DNA of 64,000 nt from Marinobacter algicola DG893 (GCF_000170835.1 NZ_ABCP01000015.1:1-64000); one strand, 5' to 3'; positions 1 through 9,738 are shown, counted from the first letter of the stretch. The notes: a model not told the origin generated them from the sequence alone. Numbers and translations are program-made.

Positions 1-624
1 ACGCAGTTAGGTAGCGATCACGGTGACCACAAACATGGGCATCACAACCACCATGAGGAATCAGGCGAACACGACGACCACCGTCACGACCACGGCTCCG
101 GAGAGGATCCGCACATTTGGCTGGATCCGGCCCTGGCGGTTGAGATGGGCCGGGATATTCACCGGGTACTTGCAACCCTGGAAGGTGCAGACATCCATGT
201 ACTTGACGACAATCTGGCGCGTTTCGAGCAGGCTATGGCCAAGGCCGAAGCAGCGATCGATCAACGCCTGACGCCCGTTCGCGACATCGACCTTTTCACA
301 TACCACAACGCATTCACCCGCTTCGTGGGACACTACAACCTGAACCTGGAGGGGATTCTGACGCTGAACCCGGAACTGTCTCCAGGTGCCGGCCACATCG
401 CAGAAGTCCAGGAAAAACTGCGCAACGCCAATCAACCCTGCCTGCTGACCGAGCCTCAGTTCAACCGTCAATGGTGGCGCTCAATCACCGAAGGTCTGGA
501 CATAACGTTCAGTACCTGGGACCCGCTCGCCACCAATATTGAAACCAATCAAAACGGCTATGTCGCCTTTCAACAGAGCCTTGCAGACGCTGTGCTCAAG
601 TGCTTACCAGAGAATGCCCAATAG
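1..624 (+). CDS. znuA: Zinc ABC transporter substrate-binding protein ZnuA, 3' part
   Basis: Periplasmic zinc-binding protein that delivers Zn(II) to the ZnuBC importer. The gene enters from the left edge in frame 1, so the signal peptide and N-terminal lobe are missing; 207 residues are visible. Visible residues 6-32 are a loop very rich in His, Asp and Glu, typical of ZnuA and used to gather zinc. It is followed by DPHIWLDP (36-43), the family hallmark, and by a YHNAF segment whose His is a likely metal ligand. The C-terminal lobe is complete and ends at the TAA at 622-624. The last 21 bases overlap the end of the convergent transporter gene. A zinc-repressed (Zur) promoter would be expected upstream but lies outside the window. 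Paralogues for manganese lack such a His-rich loop, so zinc is the favoured substrate. Confidence 0.93.
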   Translation, partial: TQLGSDHGDHKHGHHNHHEESGEHDDHRHDHGSGEDPHIWLDPALAVEMGRDIHRVLATLEGADIHVLDDNLARFEQAMAKAEAAIDQRLTPVRDIDLFTYHNAFTRFVGHYNLNLEGILTLNPELSPGAGHIAEVQEKLRNANQPCLLTEPQFNRQWWRSITEGLDITFSTWDPLATNIETNQNGYVAFQQSLADAVLKCLPENAQ

Positions 625-1518
625 CAGGGGAATAGTCACCATGGCCAGCAAGGTCTGGCCACTGATGATGCCCGCCATCAAGGGCGCGTCACCACCAAGC
701 TGGCGCGCCAGGATGTATGAAGAGGTGGCTGTCGGCAGCGCTGCCAGCAGTATTGCCACCTGAACCATCATGCCTTCCAGGCCCAGCAGCAGGGCCAACC
801 CAGCTGTAAGCAGCGGAAAACCCATCAGCTTCGCCAACGAGGACACCAGGAATGGCATGGAGGCGCCGCGCAGCGCCTTGAGCTGCAAGCCAGCACCCAC
901 CGTCATCAGGCCCAACGGCAACGCGAGGTCACTTAATGGCTCGAGAATACCGGCCACCAGTGGATGGAAGCCAATCTGGAAATAGCTCCATACCATTCCC
1001 ACCACAGAACCAATGATCAATGGGTTGGAAACAATCGCCTTGAGGACAGGTTTCAGTTTTACCGCGCCCTGTCCTGCGACCAAGGAAAACATCAGTATGC
1101 ACAGCAGGTTCAACAGCGGCACCTTCACCGCCACGGCAATGGCGATCAGTGACAGCCCATCATCGCCAAGCAACATGCCCGCCGTCGCCAGGGCAACGTA
1201 GGAATTGAAACGAATACCGCCCTGAAATACTGAAGAAAATACCGGCCCTGGCCAACGCCAGATCCACTGCAGGGCGACCAGCAACAACGTCATTGCTGCC
1301 AGCATGGCAACAATCAGAACGAGAATATCGCCGTAGGCTGACGCCGGCACCTGAGCCTGACCCAGCTTGAAGATCAACATCGCCGGGAAGAGTACGTAAT
1401 AGGTGAACCTCTCCGCCTGGGGCCAGAAGTCGCCCCCCGGAAAATGCCAGCGTCGAAACAGGTAACCCAGCAGAATAAGCACAAACACCGGCAACAGCGC
1501 CTGAATCATAACCGGCAT
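604..1518 (-). CDS. AEC family (auxin efflux carrier-like) transporter
   Basis: Integral membrane protein of 304 residues made almost wholly of hydrophobic segments (about ten), arranged as two similar halves as in the AEC/BASS fold. The start MIQALLPVFVLILLGYLFRR is typical of bacterial YfdV/MleP-like members, which move small carboxylic acids such as malate, or have no known substrate. The ATG at 1518 and the length fit the family. It converges on znuA with a 21-base overlap at the 3' ends, so the two are not co-transcribed. An SDR oxidoreductase gene lies upstream on the same strand after an 82-base gap, so co-transcription with that gene is possible. The substrate cannot be told from sequence. 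Confidence 0.85.
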   Translation of the reverse strand: MPVMIQALLPVFVLILLGYLFRRWHFPGGDFWPQAERFTYYVLFPAMLIFKLGQAQVPASAYGDILVLIVAMLAAMTLLLVALQWIWRWPGPVFSSVFQGGIRFNSYVALATAGMLLGDDGLSLIAIAVAVKVPLLNLLCILMFSLVAGQGAVKLKPVLKAIVSNPLIIGSVVGMVWSYFQIGFHPLVAGILEPLSDLALPLGLMTVGAGLQLKALRGASMPFLVSSLAKLMGFPLLTAGLALLLGLEGMMVQVAILLAALPTATSSYILARQLGGDAPLMAGIISGQTLLAMVTIPLLLGILW

Positions 1519-1600
1519 TGCTTAACTCTCCCGAATACCGCTTGGACAAGGCTTGAAAGCATAGCAAAGATAGCTGACTGTCGCCTGGCCGGAACGCGGA

Positions 1601-2371
1601 CTACTGACGCCAGAGTTTGCTCAACACTCGTCGGGTCACTGAGGTCGGAGCGGATTTGGCGATGGGCCACAATGCCCGAAACTGCATGGAAATTGGTCGA
1701 TGCAGGCGCGGCTGCTCGACCTGAGCCCATACCTGCGCTGCAACAACGTCCGGAGTCAGGTTTACGCCCAGGCGTTCAAATAAACGGGATCCCTGCTCGT
1801 TCTGCTGCACCATGCCGGTATTCACGAACGGAGGCATCAGATCACACACGCGAATATCGTGTGGTTCCCACTCAATATCCAGGGCCTCGGTCATCGCACG
1901 TACCGCGTGTTTGCTGGCGGAGTAGGACGCAAAATCCGGAATCCCATAGGCGGCTGATGCTGAACTCATGTTCACCACCTGGGCGCCTGGCGTTGCCTTC
2001 AGATAGGGAAACGCAGCGTGCAAAACCGTCATCAGCCCAATGACATTAACCTCTACCACGGCCCGATGCGCGGCCAAGCTGATCTCCTCGAAAGGCCCGA
2101 CTTTCAGAATGCCAGCATTATTGTGAAGCAGCCTTAACTGTCCTCCCGTACGACTGGCAAAGTCCGCCAGCCCCTGCCTGACCGACGCTTCGTCCACCAC
2201 ATCTATAATGTGGGTACTGCAGCACTCATCCCCCAATTCACTCCCAAGCGATGCAAGGGCCGCCTCATCCCGGTCAGCAGCACCGACAAACCATCCCCTG
2301 GAGGCAAAGAGACGGGCGGTCTCCCGGCCAATACCGGCGCCAGCGCCAGTGATAAAAATGCAGTCGTTCAT
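1601..2371 (-). CDS. SDR family NAD(P)-dependent oxidoreductase
   Basis: Classical short-chain dehydrogenase/reductase of 256 residues. The nucleotide-binding TGAGAGIG lies at residues 8-15, NNAG at 84-87, the catalytic Ser near 137 within NMSSASAAYG, and the YxxxK pair at Tyr150/Lys154 (YSASK). Asp33 after the second beta strand (AADRDE) suggests a preference for NAD(H), by the general SDR rule. Length and motif spacing are ordinary. The gene follows the LPD1-type gene by 41 bases on the same strand and may share its transcript. SDR enzymes of this general kind reduce ketones or oxidise secondary alcohols; the substrate here is not predictable. Confidence 0.9.
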   Translation of the reverse strand: MNDCIFITGAGAGIGRETARLFASRGWFVGAADRDEAALASLGSELGDECCSTHIIDVVDEASVRQGLADFASRTGGQLRLLHNNAGILKVGPFEEISLAAHRAVVEVNVIGLMTVLHAAFPYLKATPGAQVVNMSSASAAYGIPDFASYSASKHAVRAMTEALDIEWEPHDIRVCDLMPPFVNTGMVQQNEQGSRLFERLGVNLTPDVVAAQVWAQVEQPRLHRPISMQFRALWPIAKSAPTSVTRRVLSKLWRQ

Positions 2372-2412
2372 GAGGTAACCCTGTCCTTGTTATTGATCAA
2401 CTGTGGATGATC

Positions 2413-3192
2413 TCAGGAAGTTGACGACAAAGTTTGGCCAACAGGGCCATCTTCAGCATGCTCACGATAAAGTGCTCCGCCCAGTGCCACAAAGTAGCAC
2501 TCAAACGCATCGTTGATTCGCTGGCGTTGATGGCCTTCCGGATAAAGGCCTGCCCTGGCCTCGTCAGAGTAGACAGTCCCCCTGACCAGAAAATTATTCT
2601 GCGGCTGACTGTCTTCAACAAACGCTTCAAATGCCCGGGCACAGAGTTCTTCAGGCCTGGCGTAATAAAGCACCTTCATCTGTGCATCGGCCCGCTTCGA
2701 GCACTGAAACAACGAGCTGGGGCTGGTGCCGTCCTCATTCAACAAGATAGCCTGAAAACAGGCCCCCAATCGTTTGTTGAGGGGATGCTCCTTCTGGTCA
2801 GCGCTCTCCAGCCAACCAGTGGACGCAAAGCCGCCACTCGCCAGGCCGCGGAACGCCTTATGCCCCATGTAATGATCGAAAGCGTGAAACCATTCATGGG
2901 CCAGGCTCCCGGCGCCGGCATTCTTTGCCAGCGCCAATTGTCGGGTTGCTGGGACGTAGTGCGCTGCAACACCCGGCCGGCCACCGATCCCGTACTGCAA
3001 CCCCAGTGATCCACGCAACGAAATCAGATGTTCCGGGCCCTGGAGGATAACCATAAGATCGCACAGAGCCTCATGGAACCTTCCCGCCGCCCGGTCCCGT
3101 TCAGGCGGCGTAACCCAGCGACCCACTTCAATGCTGCGGAATTCGAACCGGCGCCTAACGTCAACAAAAGATACCGGGCTTTGTCCTGTCAT
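2413..3192 (-). CDS. LPD1-domain / CLCA_X family protein, metalloprotease-like
   Basis: Protein of 259 residues without signal peptide or membrane segment. It carries HEWFH at 99-103 in LAHEWFHAFDHYMG, with a further His at 107; this fits the HExxH zinc signature of metallopeptidase-like folds. From memory, the stretch around it (GLQYGIGGRPGVAAHYVP and the C-terminal ARPEELCARAFEAFVED) resembles the LPD1 domain, which elsewhere occurs inside large polyvalent proteins of phages and conjugative elements, and proteins like this one are named CLCA_X family in automated annotation. A peptidase activity is inference only. It stands alone, transcribed away from dusA, upstream of the SDR gene. No mobile-element genes are nearby. 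Confidence 0.7.
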   Translation of the reverse strand: MTGQSPVSFVDVRRRFEFRSIEVGRWVTPPERDRAAGRFHEALCDLMVILQGPEHLISLRGSLGLQYGIGGRPGVAAHYVPATRQLALAKNAGAGSLAHEWFHAFDHYMGHKAFRGLASGGFASTGWLESADQKEHPLNKRLGACFQAILLNEDGTSPSSLFQCSKRADAQMKVLYYARPEELCARAFEAFVEDSQPQNNFLVRGTVYSDEARAGLYPEGHQRQRINDAFECYFVALGGALYREHAEDGPVGQTLSSTS

Positions 3193-3431
3193 GACGGCTC
3201 CACCTGCCTGGTTGAAATTCTAAACGCCCGAGTCGAGCATGCCTTCGGCCGAATACTGATTATTTGTACAGTATTCTGTCGCGCATTGATCGCCGCGTCA
3301 ACGACTCGTGAATCCAGCCAAGGCATCCGTGTTTACACTACCTTTCGCACATCCCCTCACGTCAAAAGGTGCGTTTTCCTGATAAACTATGGCCCCTCGG
3401 ATCACTTGTGAACGTTATAGCTGAGCAGTCA

Positions 3432-4460
3432 ATGAACATGAACGCGCCCCAGGAAACTCCCACTCTGAAGCCCTCCCGCCGCTTCTGCGTGGCTCCGATG
3501 ATGGATTGGACCACCAGCCACTATCGCTATCTGGCGCGCCAACTCAGCCGACATACCCTGCTCTACACCGAGATGGTCACAACCGGCGCACTGATCCACG
3601 GCGATACCGCTCGATTTCTGAGACACGACCCGACGGAATACCCGCTGGCGCTGCAACTGGGTGGCAGCAATCCTCAGGAACTGGCTCATTGCGCCAACCT
3701 GGCTGAACAGTACGGGTTTGATGAAGTCAACCTGAACGTGGGCTGCCCCAGCGACCGGGTACAGAACAACATGATCGGTGCCTGCCTTATGGCACACCCC
3801 GACAAAGTGGCCGAGGGCGTGCAAGCGATGATCGCCGCCACCAGTCTGCCAGTCACCGTCAAACACCGTATCGGGATCGACGGCCGCGAATCCTGGGACG
3901 ATCTTTGTGAGTTTATTGAGAAGGTCTCCGAAGCCGGATGTCGTACCTTTATCGTGCATGCCCGCATTGCGGTTCTCGAAGGCCTGAGCCCGAAAGAAAA
4001 CCGGGACATACCACCGCTGAAATACGACTGGGTCTATCGCCTTAAAGCCCGTTACCCGCATCTTGAGATCATCATTAACGGTGGCATCAAGACCTTTGCT
4101 GAGTGCCGCGAGCATCTCGAGCACACAGACGGCGTAATGCTCGGGCGTGAGGCCTACCACAATCCCTGGCTACTGGCTGGCGTGGATACCGAGTTTTTCG
4201 GACGGCCCATGCCGATTTCGTCACGGCACGACGCGCTGCGTGCTGTATTACCATTCATTCAGAGTGAACTGGACCGTGGCGTTTACCTCAGCCACATCTC
4301 CCGCCACCTGATGGGCCTGTTCCACGGCCAGCCTGGAGGCCGCCAGTTCCGGCGCTACATCAGTGAGAACGCCCACAAGCCCGGGTCCGGCATTGAAGTT
4401 ATCGAACAGGCCATGGCGAAAGTTCCCGAGCCTGCCGGGGCCACGATAGTGCCCGCCTGA
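3432..4460 (+). CDS. dusA: tRNA-dihydrouridine(20/20a) synthase DusA
   Basis: FMN-dependent enzyme that reduces uridine in the tRNA D-loop. The start at 3432 gives 342 residues; upstream in-frame ATG at 3369 would add 21 residues that do not look like family sequence. The N-terminal CVAPMMDWT is the FMN-binding barrel start, Cys105 in [10 protein letters not shown] is the catalytic proton donor, and VKHRIGID and INGGI are the later barrel motifs. GACLMA after the catalytic Cys is characteristic of DusA rather than DusB or DusC. The C-terminal helical tRNA-binding part includes [17 protein letters not shown]. It stands as a single gene; transaldolase follows after about 120 bases with what may be its own promoter. 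Confidence 0.94.
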   Translation: MNMNAPQETPTLKPSRRFCVAPMMDWTTSHYRYLARQLSRHTLLYTEMVTTGALIHGDTARFLRHDPTEYPLALQLGGSNPQELAHCANLAEQYGFDEVNLNVGCPSDRVQNNMIGACLMAHPDKVAEGVQAMIAATSLPVTVKHRIGIDGRESWDDLCEFIEKVSEAGCRTFIVHARIAVLEGLSPKENRDIPPLKYDWVYRLKARYPHLEIIINGGIKTFAECREHLEHTDGVMLGREAYHNPWLLAGVDTEFFGRPMPISSRHDALRAVLPFIQSELDRGVYLSHISRHLMGLFHGQPGGRQFRRYISENAHKPGSGIEVIEQAMAKVPEPAGATIVPA

Positions 4461-4483
4461 ACACCCTGATACCTTTTACTGTC

Positions 4484-4512
4484 TTGTTCCTGTCAGGGCA
4501 GCCCGTTATTGT
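4484..4512 (+). promoter_or_regulatory. Possible sigma-70 promoter for tal
   Basis: TTGTTC at 4484-4489 and TATTGT at 4507-4512 are separated by 17 bases and lie 67 bases before the transaldolase start. The match is moderate (three and four of six positions), so this is tentative. Confidence 0.35.
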
Positions 4513-4578
4513 AGGCGTATGACCCTAGCGCCCGCCAAACGGGCGATCAATAACAAATCGATCAGGACGACAGGACGA

Positions 4579-5544
4579 ATGACCAGCAAGCTCGAACAAC
4601 TGAAAGCCATGACCACGGTGGTTGCCGACACCGGGGATCTGGACGCTATCGCCCAGTGGAAACCGGAAGACGCCACCACCAACCCATCGCTTCTCCTGAA
4701 GGCGGCGGCCTCTGACGCCTACCGCCCGATGCTTGATGAGGCCGTCGCGGCCGCTCGCAAACAGGGCGGCTCCGATGCCGAGCAGCTGACGTACGCTACG
4801 GACATGCTGGCCGTACTGGCAGGCAAGCAGATTCTCGGGCGCATACCAGGCGTGGTTTCAACCGAGGTGGATGCCCGGCTGTCCTTCGATACCGATGCCA
4901 CCCTCACCCGCGCACGTCGCCTGGTCGAACTGTATGACCACCTGGGCATGGATACCAGCCGGGTGCTGATCAAGATCGCATCCACCTGGGAAGGTATTCG
5001 CGCCGCTGAACAGCTGGAGAATGAGGGCATACACTGCAACCTCACCCTGCTGTTCTCCTTTATCCAGGCTGCGGCCTGTGCTGATGCTGGCGCCTTCCTG
5101 ATCTCGCCGTTCGTGGGCCGCATCCTGGACTGGCATCTGGCTGACACCGGGCGTGATGCTTTCCCGGCGGCAGAGGATCCCGGTGTCCAGTCGGTCACCC
5201 GCATCTACAACTATTACAAGGCCAACGACTACAAGACAGTGGTGATGGGCGCCAGCTTCCGCAACACTGGTGAGATTGAAATGCTGGCCGGTTGTGACCG
5301 CCTGACCATCAGTCCGGCCCTGCTTCAGGAACTGGAAAACGATTCCGGCGCGCTGACACGCCAGTTGTCCGTCGAGGGTGCGAAGAGCTCTGACAAACCG
5401 GGCGACATAGATGAACGCCTGTTCCGCTGGGAGTCCAACGAAGATGCCATGGCCACGGAAAAACTGGCCGATGGCATACGTCGCTTTACCAACGACCAGA
5501 TAGAACTTGAAAACCGCGTCCGCCGGCTGTCCCAGGCAGCCTGA
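4579..5544 (+). CDS. tal: Transaldolase
   Basis: Cytosolic enzyme of the non-oxidative pentose phosphate pathway that moves a dihydroxyacetone unit between sedoheptulose 7-phosphate and glyceraldehyde 3-phosphate. The start at 4579, behind AGGACG, gives 321 residues, close to E. coli TalB. The Schiff-base lysine is Lys132 in [11 protein letters not shown], the same number as in E. coli. [10 protein letters not shown] (33-42) and the [10 protein letters not shown] segment complete the family signature. An in-frame ATG at 4519 would add 20 residues with no similarity to the family and is not favoured. A TerB-like gene follows after 34 bases and is probably co-transcribed. Confidence 0.95.
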   Translation: MTSKLEQLKAMTTVVADTGDLDAIAQWKPEDATTNPSLLLKAAASDAYRPMLDEAVAAARKQGGSDAEQLTYATDMLAVLAGKQILGRIPGVVSTEVDARLSFDTDATLTRARRLVELYDHLGMDTSRVLIKIASTWEGIRAAEQLENEGIHCNLTLLFSFIQAAACADAGAFLISPFVGRILDWHLADTGRDAFPAAEDPGVQSVTRIYNYYKANDYKTVVMGASFRNTGEIEMLAGCDRLTISPALLQELENDSGALTRQLSVEGAKSSDKPGDIDERLFRWESNEDAMATEKLADGIRRFTNDQIELENRVRRLSQAA

Positions 5545-5578
5545 CGCCAGCAATCCCGTAGAGGAGAGCCCTGACACC

Positions 5579-6025
5579 ATGATTGAGCGCCTGAAGAGCC
5601 TGTTTGGCTCGCCCCAAGATGAACCGACACAGCCCGACAGTCACCAGCTAGCGGTGGCGGCCACGGCGTTGATGGTTCAGTTGTCCCGGGTCGACAACGA
5701 TCAGGACGACGAAGAACTGCAGACCATTGTTAATTTTGCGGTAGAGGCGCATCAGGTCACCCGCGACGAAGCCGAGGAGATCCTTCAGGATGCGCTCAGC
5801 CAGGCAGATGACGCCACCTCCCTGTACGAATTTACCGGCCTTATCAATGAGCAGCTGAATCAGGAAGAAAAACAGGCACTTCTTGGAAGCATCTGGCGGG
5901 TAGCGTTTGCTGATGGCCGCATTGACAAGTACGAGGAACACCTTATTCGCCGCATGGCGGATCTGCTGCATCTTAACCACAGGGAATTCATGCAGGCCCG
6001 CCATCGCGCTGAAGGCGCTGGCTGA
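5579..6025 (+). CDS. TerB family tellurite-resistance-like protein
   Basis: Soluble all-helical protein of 148 residues. The second half contains LLGSIWRVAFADGRIDKYEEHLIRRMADLLHL, the repeated acidic helix pattern (A-DG-I--EE) of the TerB fold, which in some members binds metal. The start at 5579 follows a good ribosome binding site (GAGGAG); codons upstream in frame overlap the end of tal and are not needed. Stand-alone TerB-like proteins are common beside housekeeping genes and no tellurite phenotype should be assumed. It is placed between tal and the DAHP synthase gene, all on the same strand with short gaps (34 and 16 bases). Confidence 0.82.
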   Translation: MIERLKSLFGSPQDEPTQPDSHQLAVAATALMVQLSRVDNDQDDEELQTIVNFAVEAHQVTRDEAEEILQDALSQADDATSLYEFTGLINEQLNQEEKQALLGSIWRVAFADGRIDKYEEHLIRRMADLLHLNHREFMQARHRAEGAG

Positions 6026-6041
6026 ATCTTAAGGAGCAAGT

Positions 6042-7169
6042 ATGTTAGCCATTCTCCACCCGGATACCGCGCTGGACAGCGAAGCCTATCGACAGACCAT
6101 GCATTTTCTGGAGAACCTGCCAGGGGTATCGGTCAGGGTGCATGAAGTCCAGGGTGCCAAGCAGCGCCTGACAGAGGTGTACCTGCTGGGTGACACCAAA
6201 TCCCTGGACAAGGACGAAATCGAGGCCCTGCCTGCCGTTGAGCGCGCGATACGCATCTCCGACGACTACCGGATTCTGGGGCGGCACAAGGACGACAAGC
6301 GCCAGAGTGGCTTTACCTATAACGGCGTGACCTTCGACCAGTCCAACCTGAACATTTTTGCCGGCCTGTGCGCCGTTGACGTGCCAGAGCATGTGGAGCA
6401 GATGATGCAGGCCCTTGAAGACAACGGCCAGGTCTGCACCCGCATGGGTGCCTACAAACCCCGGACCAACCCGTACTCCTTTCAGGGCCACGGCAAGGGC
6501 TGCCTGCCCTGGGTGTTCGAGAAAGCCGGCAAACATGGCATCAAGGTGATTGCCATGGAGATCACCCACGAGAGTCACATTGAAGAGATCGACCATTGCC
6601 TGGAGCAACTGGGGCGCCCTACCGGTGTCATGCTACAGGTAGGCACGCGCAACACGCAGAACTTTGAGCTGCTCAAAGCCATTGGCCGCCAGAGTACTTA
6701 CCCGGTGCTGCTTAAACGCGGCTTCGGCATCACCCTGAATGAATCTCTGAACGCGGCCGAATATCTGGCCAGCGAAGGCAACGCAAACGTGATTTTCTGC
6801 CTGCGAGGCATGAAGACCGAAGCTGGGCAGCCCCACCGCAACATGGTGGACTTCGCCCACGTGCCGGCGGTGAAACGCCTTACCCGTATGCCGGTATGCG
6901 TCGACCCGTCCCACTCGGTCGGCAGCCGCGAACGTGCACCCGACGGCGTTCTGGATGTCATGCACGCAACCGCTCAGGGCGTGATAGCAGGCGCCAACAT
7001 GGTACTGGTGGACTTCCACCCGAAGCCGGAGAAAGCCCTGGTGGATGGCCCTCAGGCCCTGCTGATGCGGGAATTACCGGCGTATCTGGAAGACATTCAG
7101 CTGTGCCACGACACCTGGAAGCAACGCCAGCAAATCTACAACCGTCTGAAGGAATCTTCTCCAGAATGA
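6042..7169 (+). CDS. 3-deoxy-7-phosphoheptulonate (DAHP) synthase, type I-beta
   Basis: First enzyme of the shikimate pathway, joining phosphoenolpyruvate and erythrose 4-phosphate. The protein has 375 residues: an N-terminal ferredoxin-like regulatory domain (about 1-100) and a barrel with GAYKPRT-PYSFQG, QVGTRNTQNFELL, LLKRG and VDPSHSVGSRE. These motifs and the N-terminal domain place it in the I-beta family rather than with E. coli AroF/G/H. Erythrose 4-phosphate is made by transaldolase, encoded two genes upstream, so the neighbourhood makes metabolic sense. The ribosome binding site AAGGAG lies 6 bases before the ATG. The stop codon overlaps the start of the next gene. Feedback control by an aromatic amino acid or intermediate is usual, but the effector cannot be read here. 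Confidence 0.9.
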   Translation: MLAILHPDTALDSEAYRQTMHFLENLPGVSVRVHEVQGAKQRLTEVYLLGDTKSLDKDEIEALPAVERAIRISDDYRILGRHKDDKRQSGFTYNGVTFDQSNLNIFAGLCAVDVPEHVEQMMQALEDNGQVCTRMGAYKPRTNPYSFQGHGKGCLPWVFEKAGKHGIKVIAMEITHESHIEEIDHCLEQLGRPTGVMLQVGTRNTQNFELLKAIGRQSTYPVLLKRGFGITLNESLNAAEYLASEGNANVIFCLRGMKTEAGQPHRNMVDFAHVPAVKRLTRMPVCVDPSHSVGSRERAPDGVLDVMHATAQGVIAGANMVLVDFHPKPEKALVDGPQALLMRELPAYLEDIQLCHDTWKQRQQIYNRLKESSPE

Positions 7170-7966
7170 TCGTGTATGGACACAGGGGCGCAAAGGGGGA
7201 AGCCCCCGAAAATACCCTGGCCGGTTTTACCCACGCCTACCGCCACGGGGTTCGACACTTTGAGCTCGACCTGGTGTTGTCAAAAGACGGCACGCCAATG
7301 GTCATTCACGACCTGACCGTTGACCGCACCACCGGACAGGAAGGCAGCGTTGCCAGCTACACGGCATCCGAGCTGGCGGATATGGACGCCCGGCGCAACA
7401 CCACAGCCTGGCCGCGGAAAGCAGGCATTCCCACTCTGGAGGCGTTACTCAACGAGTTTCCGGATTTCGAGCACCTGCAACTGGAAGTAAAGAAAGACAA
7501 CCGTCACCGACTGAATATTCTGTGCAATCGCCTGACAGAAATCATCCAACGTCGTGACCTGTACAACCGAGTGGCTATTACTTCCTCCGACAGCTGGTTC
7601 CTTCAGGAAGCCCGCCGCCGGGACCGCAAGGTGCGGATCGGACTGGTAACGGACCGGAAATTTCCAAGACCGGTCAATACAGCAGCCCGCCTGCATTGCG
7701 ATTTTCTCTGTATCGGCTGGCGTATCTGCACCAGATCGATCGTTGACGATGCCCACAGGCGCGGCATGCACGTGTCCACCTGGACAGTAAACCGCATTCA
7801 CGACATGGTTCAGCTTGAAGCCAAGGGCGTCGATAGCATCATCACCGACTATCCTACAAGCACGCGGATGTTCTTCGACAATCGCGCCAAAGCAGCCCTG
7901 CACCTTCCAACGCCCCAGGAGAGCGCGGAAGGCACGGATAGCACTCGGCCAGCAATCACCAGTTAG
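7166..7966 (+). CDS. Glycerophosphodiester phosphodiesterase
   Basis: Hydrolyses glycerophosphodiesters from phospholipid breakdown to glycerol 3-phosphate and an alcohol. The start at 7166 overlaps the DAHP synthase stop (ATGA), giving 266 residues. [17 protein letters not shown] near the N-terminus and [17 protein letters not shown] carry the GDPD catalytic His pair and metal-binding acids; WTVNRIHDM and [10 protein letters not shown] are the late barrel motifs. No signal peptide is seen, so it is probably the cytosolic (UgpQ-like) kind. The last four bases overlap the convergent sthA gene. Co-translation with the DAHP synthase gene is likely, although no pathway connects them. Confidence 0.92.
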   Translation: MIVYGHRGAKGEAPENTLAGFTHAYRHGVRHFELDLVLSKDGTPMVIHDLTVDRTTGQEGSVASYTASELADMDARRNTTAWPRKAGIPTLEALLNEFPDFEHLQLEVKKDNRHRLNILCNRLTEIIQRRDLYNRVAITSSDSWFLQEARRRDRKVRIGLVTDRKFPRPVNTAARLHCDFLCIGWRICTRSIVDDAHRRGMHVSTWTVNRIHDMVQLEAKGVDSIITDYPTSTRMFFDNRAKAALHLPTPQESAEGTDSTRPAITS

Positions 7967-9354
7967 AAAATCCGATTCAAGCCGTTAAGGGCCGCTACCC
8001 GATAAGCCTCAGCCATGGTCGGGTAGTTAAAAGTCGTATTGATGAAATAGTTCAGGGAGTTGGCCTCACCTTCCTGATTCATGATGGCTTGGCCGATGTG
8101 AACGATTTCCGCAGCCTGGTCGCCGAAACAGTGAATTCCCAGTAGTTGGCGGGATTCGCGGTGAAACAGGATCTTGAGCATGCCTACCGGGTCGCCGGTG
8201 ATCTGGGCCCGCGCCAGGTCCTTGAAGAACGCCTGCCCCACCTCGTAGGGAACCTTGGCTTCGGTCAGTTCCCGCTCGGTTTTACCCACCGAGCTTATCT
8301 CCGGCAGGGTATAGATACCCGTCGGCACATCCGATACCAGCCGGAAATAGTCGTCCTTCACGATGTCGGAGGACGCCGAGCGGCCCTGGTCGTAGGCGGC
8401 GCTGGCGAGGCTTGGCCAGCCAATCACATCACCGGCCGCGTAGACATTCTCCACCTCGGTTCGATAATGATCGTCAACCGCCAACTGCCCACGACCGTTT
8501 GGCGTCAGACCAATGTTGTCCAGGCCCAGTTTTTCGGTATTACCGCTACGGCCATTACACCAGAGAAACGCATCCGCACGTATTTTCTTGCCGGACTTCA
8601 GTGACAGTACGACCCCGTGGTCATCACCATCGACTGATTCATACTCTTCGTTGTGTCGAACCAGCACACCGTTATTGCGAAGGTGATAACTCAGGGCGTC
8701 AGAAATCTCGTCATCCAGGAACGTGAGCAAGCGGCTTCCGGGGTTGATCAGGTCCACTTTCACACCCAGGCCGGCGAAAATCGAGGCGTACTCGGAACCA
8801 ATGACGCCGGCGCCATAAATAATCAGTGTGCGGGGCGTGTGGGACAGGTTCAGAATGGTATCCGAGTTGTAGATACGGTGGTGACGGAAATCCACATCCG
8901 GCGGAAGATATGGACGAGAGCCGGTTGCAATAATCGCCTGCTTGAAGTGCAGGATTTCATGGGATTTATTACCCCGTATCTCGAGCCGGTTGCTATCGAT
9001 AAAACTGGCACGGCCGTTAATCAGATCCACACGGTTCCGCGCATAGAACTGGGTTCTCAACTTGACCTGCTTGCCGATCACCTTCTGCGCATTCTGCAAA
9101 ACGCGGGGAAAAGAAAACCAGCGCGGCTCGCCGATATCGCGGAACATCTGGTTGGTGTTAAACGTGATGATCTGCTTGACCGAGTGACGCAACGCTTTGG
9201 AAGGAATAGTGCCCCAGTGGGTGCAGTTGCCGCCAACCGTGGGTTTATCTTCGATGATTGCGACACGCTTGCCGTGTTTCGTCGCATTCATCGCTGCACC
9301 TTCTCCCGAAGGGCCCGCGCCGATAACGACGACGTCGTAATGATGTTCTGCCAT
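7963..9354 (-). CDS. sthA: Soluble pyridine nucleotide transhydrogenase SthA
   Basis: Flavoprotein that exchanges reducing power between NADPH and NAD+. The length, 463 residues, matches the family. FAD-binding GAGPSGEG lies at 12-19, and [16 protein letters not shown] follows: only one of the two redox cysteines of the dihydrolipoamide dehydrogenase family remains, as is diagnostic for SthA. The second nucleotide-binding motif is [20 protein letters not shown] and the C-terminal dimer domain contains the [23 protein letters not shown] ending. It is read leftward, separated from nqrM by a 123-base gap holding a long inverted repeat, and overlaps the glycerophosphodiesterase gene by four bases at its 3' end. 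Confidence 0.95.
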   Translation of the reverse strand: MAEHHYDVVVIGAGPSGEGAAMNATKHGKRVAIIEDKPTVGGNCTHWGTIPSKALRHSVKQIITFNTNQMFRDIGEPRWFSFPRVLQNAQKVIGKQVKLRTQFYARNRVDLINGRASFIDSNRLEIRGNKSHEILHFKQAIIATGSRPYLPPDVDFRHHRIYNSDTILNLSHTPRTLIIYGAGVIGSEYASIFAGLGVKVDLINPGSRLLTFLDDEISDALSYHLRNNGVLVRHNEEYESVDGDDHGVVLSLKSGKKIRADAFLWCNGRSGNTEKLGLDNIGLTPNGRGQLAVDDHYRTEVENVYAAGDVIGWPSLASAAYDQGRSASSDIVKDDYFRLVSDVPTGIYTLPEISSVGKTERELTEAKVPYEVGQAFFKDLARAQITGDPVGMLKILFHRESRQLLGIHCFGDQAAEIVHIGQAIMNQEGEANSLNYFINTTFNYPTMAEAYRVAALNGLNRIF

Positions 9355-9383
9355 TCTGCAGTGACTCCTTATCTACGTCGTGA

Positions 9384-9448
9384 GGGAGCCTCTGAAAAGA
9401 CCCTGCAGGCACGCACTGGCAGGGCGCAGGCGCTTTTCAGAAGCTCCC
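9384..9448. repeat. Long nested inverted repeat between nqrM and sthA
   Basis: The arms are GGGAGC-C-TCTGAAAAG (9384-9399) and CTTTTCAGA-A-GCTCCC (9433-9448), 15 of 16 positions paired. Inside them CCCTGC (9401-9406) pairs with GCAGGG (9419-9424). On the + strand the hairpin is followed by GGAATTTTTAT, like an intrinsic terminator, but no + strand gene precedes it. It lies after the nqrM stop in the leftward sense and may end the nqr operon or protect its 3' end. Confidence 0.6.
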
Positions 9449-9477
9449 GGAATTTTTATAGGTTGGTGGACGCCGGA

Positions 9478-9726
9478 TCAGCGGTCGTCTGAGCGGGAGG
9501 CGTCATACGTCAACGCCTTCGCGGACTTGCCGTCGTTGGCAAGGCGTTCGTTTTCTTCTTCACATTTCTGGGTGTTACCACCACAGATATCACAGGACTT
9601 GCTGATACCCATGGCACCAATCCCACCGCAGGTGCCACTGATCGGCTTGCGGCCAAAAATCACCCCGACGGACATCGCTGCCACCAGCAGTACGACGATC
9701 ATCAGGACCAGCAGAAAAGTACCCAT
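9478..9726 (-). CDS. nqrM: Na+-NQR maturation factor NqrM
   Basis: Small protein of 82 residues with one N-terminal membrane helix (about 3-25) followed by a Cys-rich part with Cys33, Cys45, Cys48 and Cys55 (GTCGGIG, CDICGG). This arrangement is that of NqrM (DUF539), which is needed to assemble the Na+-translocating NADH:quinone oxidoreductase and is thought to help place iron between NqrD and NqrE. It is the last gene of the leftward nqr cluster, 12 bases after apbE. The acidic and Ser-rich C-terminus is variable in the family. Confidence 0.92.
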   Translation of the reverse strand: MGTFLLVLMIVVLLVAAMSVGVIFGRKPISGTCGGIGAMGISKSCDICGGNTQKCEEENERLANDGKSAKALTYDASRSDDR

Positions 9727-9738
9727 ACGGACTCTCCG

